Shown: positions 15,792 to 23,827 of the stretch, one piece after another | Position numbering within the stretch: the first letter of the stretch is position 1 | Layout of the letters: every line of letters begins with the position of its first letter | NCBI GenBank assembly: GCA_001465015.1 | Contig: LNEO01000227.1 | Location: forward strand, 1-50,828 | Source: Deltaproteobacteria bacterium Ga0077539 | Lineage (GTDB): Bacteria > Myxococcota_A > Polyangia > Polyangiales > Ga0077539 | DNA: 50,828 nt | Direction of reading: 5' to 3' | Made by a program: the position numbers and the translations under genes | The notes under the pieces: generated by a model | Seen by the model: the letters and a program-made list of their open reading frames with translations, nothing else | The model's database searches: none | What the model was told of the DNA's origin: nothing

Positions 15792-18095
15792 TCAACTGCC
15801 GAACGACGCGAACCCCTCGGCGTAGAGCCGACGAAGCAGGCGCAGGGCGGACGCCGCGCAGTGCTCGAGCGCGAAGCGCACGCCGGCGAGCGCCTCCGCG
15901 GGGTCTTCGGGGCCGTGCTCGAGCGCTCGGTTGATCCCCTCGTCCGACGGGGCGTCGGGATCCACGCAAAACGCGAGCAAAGCCCGCAGCGGCGCGTCGA
16001 TCCTGCGTCGTTGTCCCCGAAATCGGGGCAAGACCTTCATGCACAGCGCCGCGTCGAGCGGGTCGCCCACGCCGTCGAACCACCCGTTGCGATCAGCTGC
16101 TTCGAGAAACGCCACGATCTCGTCGTACACGCGATAGCCGAAGTGCATGTCGAACGGCCGCAGCATCGCGTGAAGCGTCGCGAGGCGCGCGCGCAGCGCC
16201 GGTCGCTCGTTAACGAACGGGTAGATCACGCTCTTGTCGACGCGCGCAAACCGTCCTTGCCTCGAGAACGACCGCAAGAGCGCGAGCCGCTCGGCCTCGC
16301 TCGGGCCTCGCGTGTCGAGCAGCGCTGGCGGATAGTCGCCGAGGTCTGCGTCGCCGAAATCCAGGACGAACGCGCGATCGAGCACCTTCGGTGAGAACGC
16401 GTGCGTGGTCTCGTCGGCGTTGACCGTTCCGACGAAGTAGAGGCTCGGCGGGGGCCTGAGCTCGCGGGGCGGCAGGTCGCCTTCTGCGTCGTCGGGCTGC
16501 GTAAACTGCAGGGCCTCGCGGGTCCATCCGTCATCGTCTCGCCCCGACTCGAGGACGCTCAAGAGGTCCGCGAGGTAGTGCTCGACGTGGGCGAGGTTCA
16601 TCTCGTCGAGGATCACGAAGCGCGCGAGCCCATCGTTGGCGCGATACCCGCGCGCCGCGCGGAGCACGAAGCGAAGAAACGGCGTCCACTCGTAAGTGCG
16701 CGTGATGGGATTGAAGTAGCCGAGCAGCGCGCGACCGTCGCGCCAGTCGGGACGCACGGGGACGAACAGCCAGTTGCGCTGCGGTTCATCAGGCGTCGAA
16801 GAGAGCCACTCGCTGCCAAGCGTGACGCGAAACGCGTCGAGCGCGTCGTCGTGCGCGAGCACTGGCTCGAGCACAACCGTGTCGCCCGCAGAGACGGTTT
16901 CGTTGAACCACCGCCGCGCCTCGCCTCGCAGCGAGAGCGAGAGGTAGTCGCGCCCAGCGTACGACGCTCGCACAAACGGACAGCTCTCGGCGCGCCCGTC
17001 GAACGTCACGATCACGTCGCGCGCCTCGTCGGCGACCGGCGGATCGAAGAGCCGCGCGGCTTGCCGCGGAATGAGCAGGCGGCCCGTCGCCAACATGTAG
17101 GGCTGTACGGTGAGCACGACCGCGTCGTGAGGGATCGCCGCGCCGCGCCGCGGCACGTGCGGCTGCGGGAGGAGCTCTGCAAACGACTGCGCGAGCCGCG
17201 TCTTGCCCGTGCCCGAAATGCCGCTCAGAACGACGAATCCCTTCACCTGCAGCGCGGTGTAGAAGCTCGCCAGCTGAAAACGGGCGTATCGCAATCCGCG
17301 CGCGTCGAGCGCTCGCTCGACGGTCGATCGCGCCTCGTCGGGGCTCGCCGGAGCCACGAGCGGGAGCTGCGCGTCGTGGGGCTTTTCTGATTTTCCAACC
17401 GACTCGGCGACGCCGCGGTCGATTTTGTGTGTCGTCTTCGGATAGGGGGTCGGCTCTGCGGACCCCGCCTTGGTCGAGCGCGTCGGCAGGCGCACGGGCT
17501 CTCGTTGGTGGACCCAGAACAAGAACGTCGAAGCGTCGACGTAGCTGGCCTCCTCGATGCCCGCGGCGACGAGCGCGTCGCGGACGCGCATCATCCTCGG
17601 GGCCAACGCGAGGTAGACGTCTGCGTCCGAGCGAGCTCCTCGGGTGAGGGCAGACTTCACGTCATCGCCCATGGAGCGAAGCGCCTCGAGCGTTCGGCTC
17701 TGGTCGAACACCCAATACCGGGTAGGAGAAGCGTACGCGAGCAGCTCAGTGCTGAGCAGCAGTCCCAGGCCGCGGCGAGACCAGAGCGCGTCGAGGTCCT
17801 CGCGCGTGAGCCCGATGCGAGCGCGCGACACGAGCTCTCCGAGGGCGACCTTGACCGCGTCGAGTCCCATCGAGCGAAGCCGTCGGTCGAAGGTCCACGC
17901 GGGGTTTCCCCAGCGTTCGAAGGCGTCGGTGTCGTAGAAGAGCTCGCGTAGCGCGGCCTCGTCGAGCGCCGCGACGTTGGCCGGATCGAGCACCCGCGCC
18001 GCACGGGCGCAGCGTCGTTGAAGGACCTCCGAGCGCTGCGCGGCGCGATCGGCAGCGAAGAGCGCCGCGAGCTCGGTCAGCTTCGCGCCGTTCAC
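15792..18095 (-). CDS. McrB-like AAA+ NTPase (type IV restriction motor)
   Basis: The 767-residue product has an N-terminal domain of about 280 residues, then an AAA+ core of the McrB type. Walker A is SGISGTGKT (291-299), Walker B ARFVILDEMN (491-500), and the sensor is YFVGTVNADETTHAF with the arginine-finger region VLDRAFVLDF. Between Walker A and Walker B sits an insert of about 190 residues (310-490), part of which, RRWFNETVSAGDTVVLEPV, looks like a small beta domain; it ends VPVRPDWRDGRALLGYFNP, a phrase typical of McrB relatives. McrB proteins drive DNA cleavage by a partner nuclease. The GTG start overlaps the stop of the nuclease gene (GTGA), so both are co-translated. Confidence 0.87.
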   Translation of the reverse strand: MNGAKLTELAALFAADRAAQRSEVLQRRCARAARVLDPANVAALDEAALRELFYDTDAFERWGNPAWTFDRRLRSMGLDAVKVALGELVSRARIGLTREDLDALWSRRGLGLLLSTELLAYASPTRYWVFDQSRTLEALRSMGDDVKSALTRGARSDADVYLALAPRMMRVRDALVAAGIEEASYVDASTFLFWVHQREPVRLPTRSTKAGSAEPTPYPKTTHKIDRGVAESVGKSEKPHDAQLPLVAPASPDEARSTVERALDARGLRYARFQLASFYTALQVKGFVVLSGISGTGKTRLAQSFAELLPQPHVPRRGAAIPHDAVVLTVQPYMLATGRLLIPRQAARLFDPPVADEARDVIVTFDGRAESCPFVRASYAGRDYLSLSLRGEARRWFNETVSAGDTVVLEPVLAHDDALDAFRVTLGSEWLSSTPDEPQRNWLFVPVRPDWRDGRALLGYFNPITRTYEWTPFLRFVLRAARGYRANDGLARFVILDEMNLAHVEHYLADLLSVLESGRDDDGWTREALQFTQPDDAEGDLPPRELRPPPSLYFVGTVNADETTHAFSPKVLDRAFVLDFGDADLGDYPPALLDTRGPSEAERLALLRSFSRQGRFARVDKSVIYPFVNERPALRARLATLHAMLRPFDMHFGYRVYDEIVAFLEAADRNGWFDGVGDPLDAALCMKVLPRFRGQRRRIDAPLRALLAFCVDPDAPSDEGINRALEHGPEDPAEALAGVRFALEHCAASALRLLRRLYAEGFASFGS

Positions 18096-19648
18096 AACGC
18101 GCGCTCCGGGCAGAGGGCGAGAGCGGCGATTCCCTCGGATTTTCCCCGGACCAACGACGCGAGCCTGACGTCTGCGCTGCGCGTCCCGTCGGTGCGATAC
18201 AGCATCGAGCGCTCTCCCGGAAACACACACACCGCCGCCCGCACGCCGAGCGCGTCTCGATACGCGTGCATCTTGTCGAGGTCCACCCTCGCGGCTTCGT
18301 CCGTCGCGCGCTCGTGCCCGTCGCGTACGCGCATTTTCGCGTCGAACACCAGCTCGACCGCGCCCCCGCGAACGAGCGCAAAATCGGGGCGAAGCGAGCC
18401 CGAATACGCAGCGACGTCGCTGTTGTAGAGCAGCGTCCTGTCGTCGCCGAACGTCGCCGTCGCGCCGCGCGCCAGCGCCGACGACGACGGAGCGGCGTTG
18501 AATCGAACGCTCGTCCCCAAGGCCGCCGCGATCGCCCGCGCGAGGGCGAAGAAACAGTAGACCTCGTACAGCGTGGCGGCGTCTCGCAGCGAGGCCGCGC
18601 GTTGAACGGTCGGCCAACGCAGCGTCGAGCGCGCGTAGACGTCGTCGATCCATCGAAGCGCAGCGCGATAGCCATCGCGGCGCTGGCACGCAGCGCGGGC
18701 TCGCTCGCCGTCGAGCACAGCGCCGTGCGCGTTGGCGAGGGGCTCGTGCTCGAGCGACCGCCGGACAGCGTCGATCGTCGATCGCACGCTCGCGCGCACC
18801 GCGGCGCTGCTCTCGGCGAGCGCGCCGTCGAACGAGCGAGACGAGCTCGCGTCGAGCACCGCGAGGAGCCGTTGCCGGAGCAAGCGATTCTCTGCGCAGT
18901 CCGCGGTCCACTCGAGGGTCGATCCCCACGCCTCGCGCGGCGCCCGTCCGCGCAGCTTGCTCGTCGCGACGCCTCGCGCGTCTTGGTCCCACGCGCCGTC
19001 GGCCGAGACGAGCTCCGAGAGCTCGACGTCACCTGCGTCCGTCGCGAGTCGCACGCGCGCGCTCACCGTTCGAGCGTCTCGCGCGGGCTGTGCGAAGACG
19101 GCGTCGAGCGCCGCGGCGAGCGCGAGCCCGTCGCGCGACAGCGCGTCGAGCAGGGCCCGAGGCGCGGGCGGCTTGCGCGAGTCGTAGTCGACGGACGCGC
19201 GCCACTCGACGTGTCGATCTCGAAAGGGGTCGGCGAGCGCTTCTCGCTCGATCGACTCGACGATCGCGCGCACGAACCGGAGCTGCGCTCGCGGGCCATC
19301 GAAGCGCCTCGCGACGAGCTCGACGTCGAGCGGGCCCGAGCGCTGTCCGTCTTCGAATACGCCTCGGACCGTCGCGCGTCCGACGCTTCCTCGCACGGTC
19401 CACGAGAACAGTCCGGGCCACGCGGGAGACAGCCGATCCGCGCCGACTTCGAGGGACGTCGCGCCCTCGCATCGAACGCCATACGTGCGGCCCTCACGAA
19501 GCCAATAGCTGCAAGGAGCGAGCTCGTCAGCCAGAGACGCCTCGACGCGATCGACGGCGTCGATCGGGTGGAGCTCCGGCGTTCGCGCGGCGCGCGGCGT
19601 CGACGGGAGCCCGCGCGTTCGCTCGTTTGGGTCGGGCTCGGGTCTCAC
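18092..19648 (-). CDS. DUF2357-type PD-(D/E)xK nuclease, McrC-like partner
   Basis: The product, about 518 residues from a GTG at 19648 (a TTG at 19687 is possible), is a McrC-like nuclease with an N-terminal DUF2357-like region. The C-terminal nuclease signature is SLRPDFALVRGG (Asp422) followed by AVELVFDAKMRV (Asp436, Lys438) and a helix with DLDKMHAYRDAL, the usual Q/K-x-x-x-Y element of restriction-type nucleases. Before it is LYEVYCFFALARAIAAALG, a phrase common just upstream of the catalytic core in this group. Its stop overlaps the McrB-like start. Function as the cleavage subunit of a modification-dependent or phage-defence system is inferred from family and pairing. Confidence 0.82.
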   Translation of the reverse strand: MRPEPDPNERTRGLPSTPRAARTPELHPIDAVDRVEASLADELAPCSYWLREGRTYGVRCEGATSLEVGADRLSPAWPGLFSWTVRGSVGRATVRGVFEDGQRSGPLDVELVARRFDGPRAQLRFVRAIVESIEREALADPFRDRHVEWRASVDYDSRKPPAPRALLDALSRDGLALAAALDAVFAQPARDARTVSARVRLATDAGDVELSELVSADGAWDQDARGVATSKLRGRAPREAWGSTLEWTADCAENRLLRQRLLAVLDASSSRSFDGALAESSAAVRASVRSTIDAVRRSLEHEPLANAHGAVLDGERARAACQRRDGYRAALRWIDDVYARSTLRWPTVQRAASLRDAATLYEVYCFFALARAIAAALGTSVRFNAAPSSSALARGATATFGDDRTLLYNSDVAAYSGSLRPDFALVRGGAVELVFDAKMRVRDGHERATDEAARVDLDKMHAYRDALGVRAAVCVFPGERSMLYRTDGTRSADVRLASLVRGKSEGIAALALCPERAL

Positions 19649-19719
19649 TGCTGGCGAATGGTGGTCGATCCGTGGCCGCAGCGACAAGCCCGAACGTCGC
19701 TGAACCGCTCTGGCCGGCG

Positions 19720-20070
19720 CTATCTCTGCGCCGCGTGCCGCGCGCGCTCGATGCGTTCGAGCGCCGAGCGCGACACGCCCGTCGCCCAGCGGAGCTCGAG
19801 CGAGCTCGGCGCGCCGAGGTCGTACGCAGCGCAGGCCGCGCGAAGCGAGCCGTGCGTGCGCGTCGCGCAGCGCGCGCGGCGGACGTTGATCACCGCGCGT
19901 TCGACCGGGTCTTCGAGGAGCGCGCGCACGCGACCGGTGTTCGGGTCGAGCTCGAGCAGCCAGGGCTTTCCGAGCGACGGCGTCTCTGGCGCGTACGCGA
20001 CGACACAGGTCGGAACGACGAGCGCACGTCGATCGCGCGACGGGCCCGCGAGCTGCGCGGCGATGGTCAC
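19720..20070 (-). CDS. Small hypothetical protein upstream of the McrC-like gene
   Basis: The 116-residue product begins at a GTG overlapping the previous stop (GTGA at 20067-20070). It reads TIAAQLAGPSRDRRALVVPT at the start, then CVVAYAPETPSLGKPWLLEL, and ends in a helical part LRWATGVSRSALERIERARH that could be a helix-turn-helix. No family is recognised. The gene is 71 bases upstream of the nuclease gene on the same strand. Its tight coupling to the upstream small gene and its position make it a candidate member of the McrBC-like operon, but it may also be an unrelated pair. Confidence 0.58.
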   Translation of the reverse strand: MTIAAQLAGPSRDRRALVVPTCVVAYAPETPSLGKPWLLELDPNTGRVRALLEDPVERAVINVRRARCATRTHGSLRAACAAYDLGAPSSLELRWATGVSRSALERIERARHAAQR

Positions 20071-20369
20071 GTTCGCCTCAGCGCGACTCGGCGCGGCGCG
20101 GGACCGTCGTTGGCGCTTGCGCCGATGACCTCGTCTGCCCAGGGAAAAGGCTCGATCTTCGCGATCGTCCAGCCGTGAGCCTCGCACGCGGCCAGGAGCT
20201 TCGCGGCGGCGCGGAGCGCGTCGACGCCGTCCATCGCGGCGATGCTCATCAATCGCTGGCCGCTCTCGACAGAGCGGACGATCACGCGTCGCGCGGAGCG
20301 TTTGGCTGCTTTGCCACCGCGGCGGGGCTGCGCATAACAGAGCTCGACCGAGAGCGCTTCGTGGTCCAT
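20067..20369 (-). CDS. Small hypothetical protein, 100 residues, first gene of leftward run
   Basis: The protein starts MDHEALSVELCYAQPRRGGK with a basic stretch AAKRSARRVIVRSVESGQRL, then a helix DGVDALRAAAKLLAACEAHG and ends WTIAKIEPFPWADEVIGASA with a short tail. The mixed beta-helix pattern suggests a small alpha/beta domain. No family is recognised. It is the first gene of the leftward run leading to the McrBC-like pair, and its stop overlaps the next start. A 28-base perfect palindrome lies about 60 bases upstream and may control it. Confidence 0.6.
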   Translation of the reverse strand: MDHEALSVELCYAQPRRGGKAAKRSARRVIVRSVESGQRLMSIAAMDGVDALRAAAKLLAACEAHGWTIAKIEPFPWADEVIGASANDGPAPRRVALRRT

Positions 20370-20427
20370 CGAGGACTAGGACTACCGCGACGATCGCGGC
20401 TCGGTCGAAGTCGCTCGGACATACTCT

Positions 20428-20455
20428 GTCACCGCGGGGATCGCGCCGCGGTGAC
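20428..20455. promoter_or_regulatory. Perfect 10 bp inverted repeat, operator or terminator
   Basis: GTCACCGCGG (20428-20437) and CCGCGGTGAC (20446-20455) form a perfect inverted repeat with an 8-base spacer GGATCGCG. It is 59 bases upstream of the leftward gene starting at 20369 and 53 bases past the stop of the DUF2914 gene on the same strand. It could be an operator for the run leading to the McrBC-like genes or a terminator for the DUF2914 gene. No T-run follows it on the leftward strand, which favours an operator. Confidence 0.55.
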
Positions 20456-20507
20456 CGCACACGCGTGACAGATTATGGCAGCGCTCGCGTTGACTTCTCC
20501 GACGAAG

Positions 20508-20912
20508 TTACTGCGCGAGCGTCGCGGTGTGGATCTGGTGTCCCTCGGCGTCGAGCAGCTCGACGACGACCTGCGCGGTGCGACCCGCGCGGTGCGACGC
20601 CCAGGTGCGCCAGCGCGGCGTGCTGCCGACGTCGAGCGATTGCCGGCGCGCGACGTTGCCGTTGATGCGCCACACGACCGTGACGTTGGTCGCGGGTCCA
20701 CTGTTGCCGACGACGAACCAGAACGTGATGCGACCGCTCGAGCGCGCGGCCGCGGCGTCGCCCACGGGCTGTCCGCGATCGACGCGATCTGTGAATTGAC
20801 CGCGCACGAAGCGAAGCTCCGCCAGCGCCGCGGCGGGAACGAGCGAGACCACGGCGGCCATCACCGCGGCGAAACAGAGCACGACGAACGAACGAGCCGA
20901 AGAACGATCCAT
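20508..20912 (-). CDS. Secreted DUF2914-like protein
   Basis: The 134-residue product has a signal peptide, SFVVLCFAAVMAAVVSLVPA with AAALA before the mature start ELRFVRGQF. The mature part fits DUF2914: ITFWFVVGNSGPATNVTVVW, then STPRWRTWASHRAG and AQVVVELLDAEGHQIHTATL, a beta-sandwich-like pattern ending in the damaged-ligand WRTW motif of the family. Function is unknown; family members are often periplasmic. The ATG at 20912 follows no clear ribosome-binding site. A small hairpin CCAGTC-GAAT-GACTGG lies just upstream (20931-20946). Confidence 0.78.
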   Translation of the reverse strand: MDRSSARSFVVLCFAAVMAAVVSLVPAAALAELRFVRGQFTDRVDRGQPVGDAAAARSSGRITFWFVVGNSGPATNVTVVWRINGNVARRQSLDVGSTPRWRTWASHRAGRTAQVVVELLDAEGHQIHTATLAQ

Positions 20913-21259
20913 GGAATCTCAGCGCCTCCACCAGTCGAATGACTGGACGCGACGGAGCTGTGCAGCCTCCGTGCCCGACCCGCGCGCACAGTCTCGCGTA
21001 GCGGACGACGGCGAACCGCCCATCGCCCATGCGATGTACCGAACCGAAGCGCGCTTGTCACTGGGTCGCACGAGCGGTTCTCCGCGCTCGAGGCGCCACA
21101 GCGAGCGCGGCTCGGGAGACACACCGCCGCGCCAATCGAGGCGAGCGCTGGCCGGGCAACAAGTGTATGCTCTTGCCCGTCGGCCCCTTCGGTTGGGCGT
21201 CGATGCCCACATATCTTCTCGTGGCGCGTGATGCAGAAGAACTTCGGTTAGGAGAACGC
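20913..21259. other. 347 bp divergent intergenic region
   Basis: No gene is supported here. It separates the DUF2914 gene from the MopE-like lipoprotein. It holds a 6-base-arm hairpin at 20931-20946 (CCAGTC-GAAT-GACTGG) near the DUF2914 start and an imperfect inverted repeat around 21151-21180 with GGGCAA and TTGCCC arms enclosing TATGCT, a possible -10 for the rightward gene. A clear ribosome-binding site TAGGAG sits at 21249-21254. Confidence 0.6.
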
Positions 21260-23641
21260 ATGCGATCGTTCCGTCCCCTTGCTTTGCTGGTGGCCGTGAC
21301 GGCGGCCCTCGTCGCCTGTGGCCCGATCCGGCCCGTTGAGCCAACGGACGTTCCGACGGTCGATTCCGGTCGGACCGACGGCTCGATGGATGGGGTGGGT
21401 GCCGACTCGCCGTTGGACAGCCCGATGGTCACCGGAGAGCGTTGCTTCAACGACTCCGAGTGCGACGACATGGTGTACTGCAACGGCCGTGAGCGTTGCG
21501 CTGGCGGCGTCTGCGCTCGCGGAACGGCGCCCTGCGACGACACCGCCGAGTGCACGACCAACATGTGCGACGAGGACAACGACCGCTGCGTCATCAACGC
21601 AGACGACTCGATGTGCGGCGATCGCAACGCTTGCAATGGAGTCGAGCGCTGCAACCCGCGCGCGGTCGGCGCCGACCCGCGCACTGGCTGTACGCCCGTG
21701 CGCCGCGAGGCGGTCATCGACTGCGACGACGGCAACAACTGCACGATCGACTCCTGCGATTCGACCGCGGGCTGCGTTCACTCTCCGCGCGACCTCGACG
21801 GCGACGGCTTCGTCGACCGAACGTGCACCGACAACGGATTGCCATCGGGCACGCCGGGCACTGACTGCAACGACGGTGATCCGCTCGTGTATCCCGGCGC
21901 GGTCGAGGACTGCTACGACGGTCGCGACAACAACTGCAACAACCTCGCGGACTTCTTCGACACCGCCGCGATGTGTCGCGCGGTCGCACACGACACGTGC
22001 GCCTCGCCTCGCCTGCTGCCTGGCCCAGGCACGTACAACGTCTCGCTCGTCGGGACGACCAACGACCACAACCTGAGCTGCAACACCGTCGCGGCAAACG
22101 ACGTGGTCTACCGCTTCAGGCTCGACGCGCCGCAGGACGTCCGCGTGTCGCTCGCGTCGACCGAGGCAGGCTCCGCCATCGCCGTGTCGAACAACTGCAA
22201 CCCGATGATGTTCATGGAGCGCTCGTGCGGCCGCGTCACCACCGCCGGCGGAATGACCGCCGCTCCTTCGATCTTCCTCCGCGCGCTCCCGGCCGGTGAG
22301 TACTTCCTCATCCTCGAGGCGACGGGCAGCTCGCCCTACCGCTTCTCGCTGCGCTTCGACCCGCCGACGATGTTCCCCGCGGGCGACGCGTGCCCGCCGG
22401 CCTCGCCGATGGCCACTCTCGCGCTCGGCGCTTCGATGCCTGGCGCACCGTCGGCCGTGATGCCCGGAATGCTCGCGGACGACTTCAGCCTCTCGTGCAA
22501 CCCTGGCCTGCCTCGGCCCGACGGCGTGCTGACGTTCACGCTCACCGAGCGTCGCAACGTCGATCTCACCGTGAGCTCTGCGGCCGGCGTGAACTACGTC
22601 TCCGTTCGACGCCGCGGCGGCGCCATGGGCAGCTGCCCGGGCTCGCAGCTGCGCTGTCAGGCGACGCCATCGAGCGCGCCGTTCGTCATCGGCATGCGCG
22701 ACCTCGAGCCGGACACGTACTACGTCGTCGTCGAAAACTCCGTCGACACGCCAATCACAGTCACTGCCGCTTCGAGTGATCCATCCATGCGCGCGCCGGG
22801 CGACGCGTGTCGCACTGCCATCCCCATCGCGATCTCCGCCGCGCGTCCGACGACCGTGATGGCGACGGTGAACTTCCAGCCCTTCCTCGTCGACAACGAC
22901 CACGGTGTCGCGGCGTCGTGCGGCTCCCGCAACATGCCGAGCGGCTGGCGCGACGGCGTGTTCTCGTTCACGCTCGACGCGGAGACCGACACCCGCATCA
23001 TCGTGCGTCCGATCGGCGGTTGGGCGCCTTCGTACTTCTGGTCCGTCCAGAGCACCTGCGGCAACACCGGCACCGTGGTCGGGACCTGCAAGTCCACCAC
23101 GGGTTCGGCGCAGCAGTTCTTCACGGGACTCGCCGCGGGCACCTACGGCATCGTGGTCGAGACGCAGGCCATCGCCGCCGCGGGTCAAGGCTTCGAGGCA
23201 GTGATCGAAGCGCGTTCGCCCGCGAGCCGCGCGCGCTCCGAAGCGTGCAGCGGTGAGCCGATCACGCTGTCTCCGATGGGCGCAAACCTCGTCGGAAGCG
23301 TGACGTTCAACCCCGAGACGCTCTCGCTCAATCCCAACCCCGACCACGGAACGTCGTGCGGATCCGACGCGGCGCCCGGCTTCACGGACCTCGTGTACAG
23401 CTTCACGATTCCGGACAGCCGCATGGTGTCGGTGTCGCTCTCGCCCACCTCGCCAGGAATCTACTGGTTCGAGCTTCAGGATCGCTGCGGGACGCGAACG
23501 CCTGCGCGTTGCAGAGACGCCTTCCCCGGCGCACCTGTGCCGCTCTCGACGCGCCTCGCGGCAGGCACGTACTTCATCGTCGCTGAGACTGTGTCGTCTG
23601 GGCGTCGCGCCGCGACGATCAACATCACAGCCACGCCGTAG
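21260..23641 (+). CDS. MopE-type metal-binding motif lipoprotein with repeated beta domains
   Basis: The 793-residue product starts with a lipoprotein leader, MRSFRPLALLVAVTAALVAC, and lipobox LVAC (Cys20). A Cys-rich region follows (CFNDSECDDMVYCNGRERC and CDDGNNCTIDSC), then the putative metal-binding motif DLDGDGFVDRTCTDNG and TDCNDGDPLVYPGAVEDCYD with GRDNNCN, as in MopE-like proteins of myxobacteria. The rest is four divergent copies of a domain of about 130 residues that begin near DTC, GDAC, GDAC and SEAC and contain a segment like VYRFRLDAPQDVRVSL or LVYSFTIPDSRMVSVSL. They resemble pre-peptidase C-terminal-like beta domains. Start site has TAGGAG upstream. A surface or periplasmic role is likely. 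Confidence 0.88.
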   Translation: MRSFRPLALLVAVTAALVACGPIRPVEPTDVPTVDSGRTDGSMDGVGADSPLDSPMVTGERCFNDSECDDMVYCNGRERCAGGVCARGTAPCDDTAECTTNMCDEDNDRCVINADDSMCGDRNACNGVERCNPRAVGADPRTGCTPVRREAVIDCDDGNNCTIDSCDSTAGCVHSPRDLDGDGFVDRTCTDNGLPSGTPGTDCNDGDPLVYPGAVEDCYDGRDNNCNNLADFFDTAAMCRAVAHDTCASPRLLPGPGTYNVSLVGTTNDHNLSCNTVAANDVVYRFRLDAPQDVRVSLASTEAGSAIAVSNNCNPMMFMERSCGRVTTAGGMTAAPSIFLRALPAGEYFLILEATGSSPYRFSLRFDPPTMFPAGDACPPASPMATLALGASMPGAPSAVMPGMLADDFSLSCNPGLPRPDGVLTFTLTERRNVDLTVSSAAGVNYVSVRRRGGAMGSCPGSQLRCQATPSSAPFVIGMRDLEPDTYYVVVENSVDTPITVTAASSDPSMRAPGDACRTAIPIAISAARPTTVMATVNFQPFLVDNDHGVAASCGSRNMPSGWRDGVFSFTLDAETDTRIIVRPIGGWAPSYFWSVQSTCGNTGTVVGTCKSTTGSAQQFFTGLAAGTYGIVVETQAIAAAGQGFEAVIEARSPASRARSEACSGEPITLSPMGANLVGSVTFNPETLSLNPNPDHGTSCGSDAAPGFTDLVYSFTIPDSRMVSVSLSPTSPGIYWFELQDRCGTRTPARCRDAFPGAPVPLSTRLAAGTYFIVAETVSSGRRAATINITATP

Positions 23642-23668
23642 TCGCCGCAACGCGCGGGGGGCAACTTC

Positions 23669-23685
23669 GCCGAGCGTCGCTCGGC
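23669..23685. terminator. Hairpin between convergent genes
   Basis: GCCGAGC-GTC-GCTCGGC is a perfect hairpin with 7-base arms 28 bases after the MopE-like stop and before the convergent PATAN gene. There is no T-run, so a factor-assisted or bidirectional terminator is the best reading. Confidence 0.5.
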
Positions 23686-23827
23686 CCTGCAAGGCCATCG
23701 CGGCGCAGGGGCCTCGCGCGAAGCATCGCTCTCACCGAGACGCGCTTCGACCTCAGCGAGCTCAGCGCCGTGAGAACAGTCCGCGAGGCTGGGTGCGCCA
23801 CGCGAACCGAAGCGAAGCGTCGGTCGA

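Noticed and set aside
18266..20128. Rightward open frame of 620 codons antisense to the McrC-like gene
   Set aside because: Runs across three separate leftward genes and lacks protein-like pattern.
21248..23698. Leftward open frame of 816 codons antisense to the MopE-like gene
   Set aside because: Arg/Val/Ala-rich shadow of a well-supported lipoprotein gene, with no domain-like pattern.
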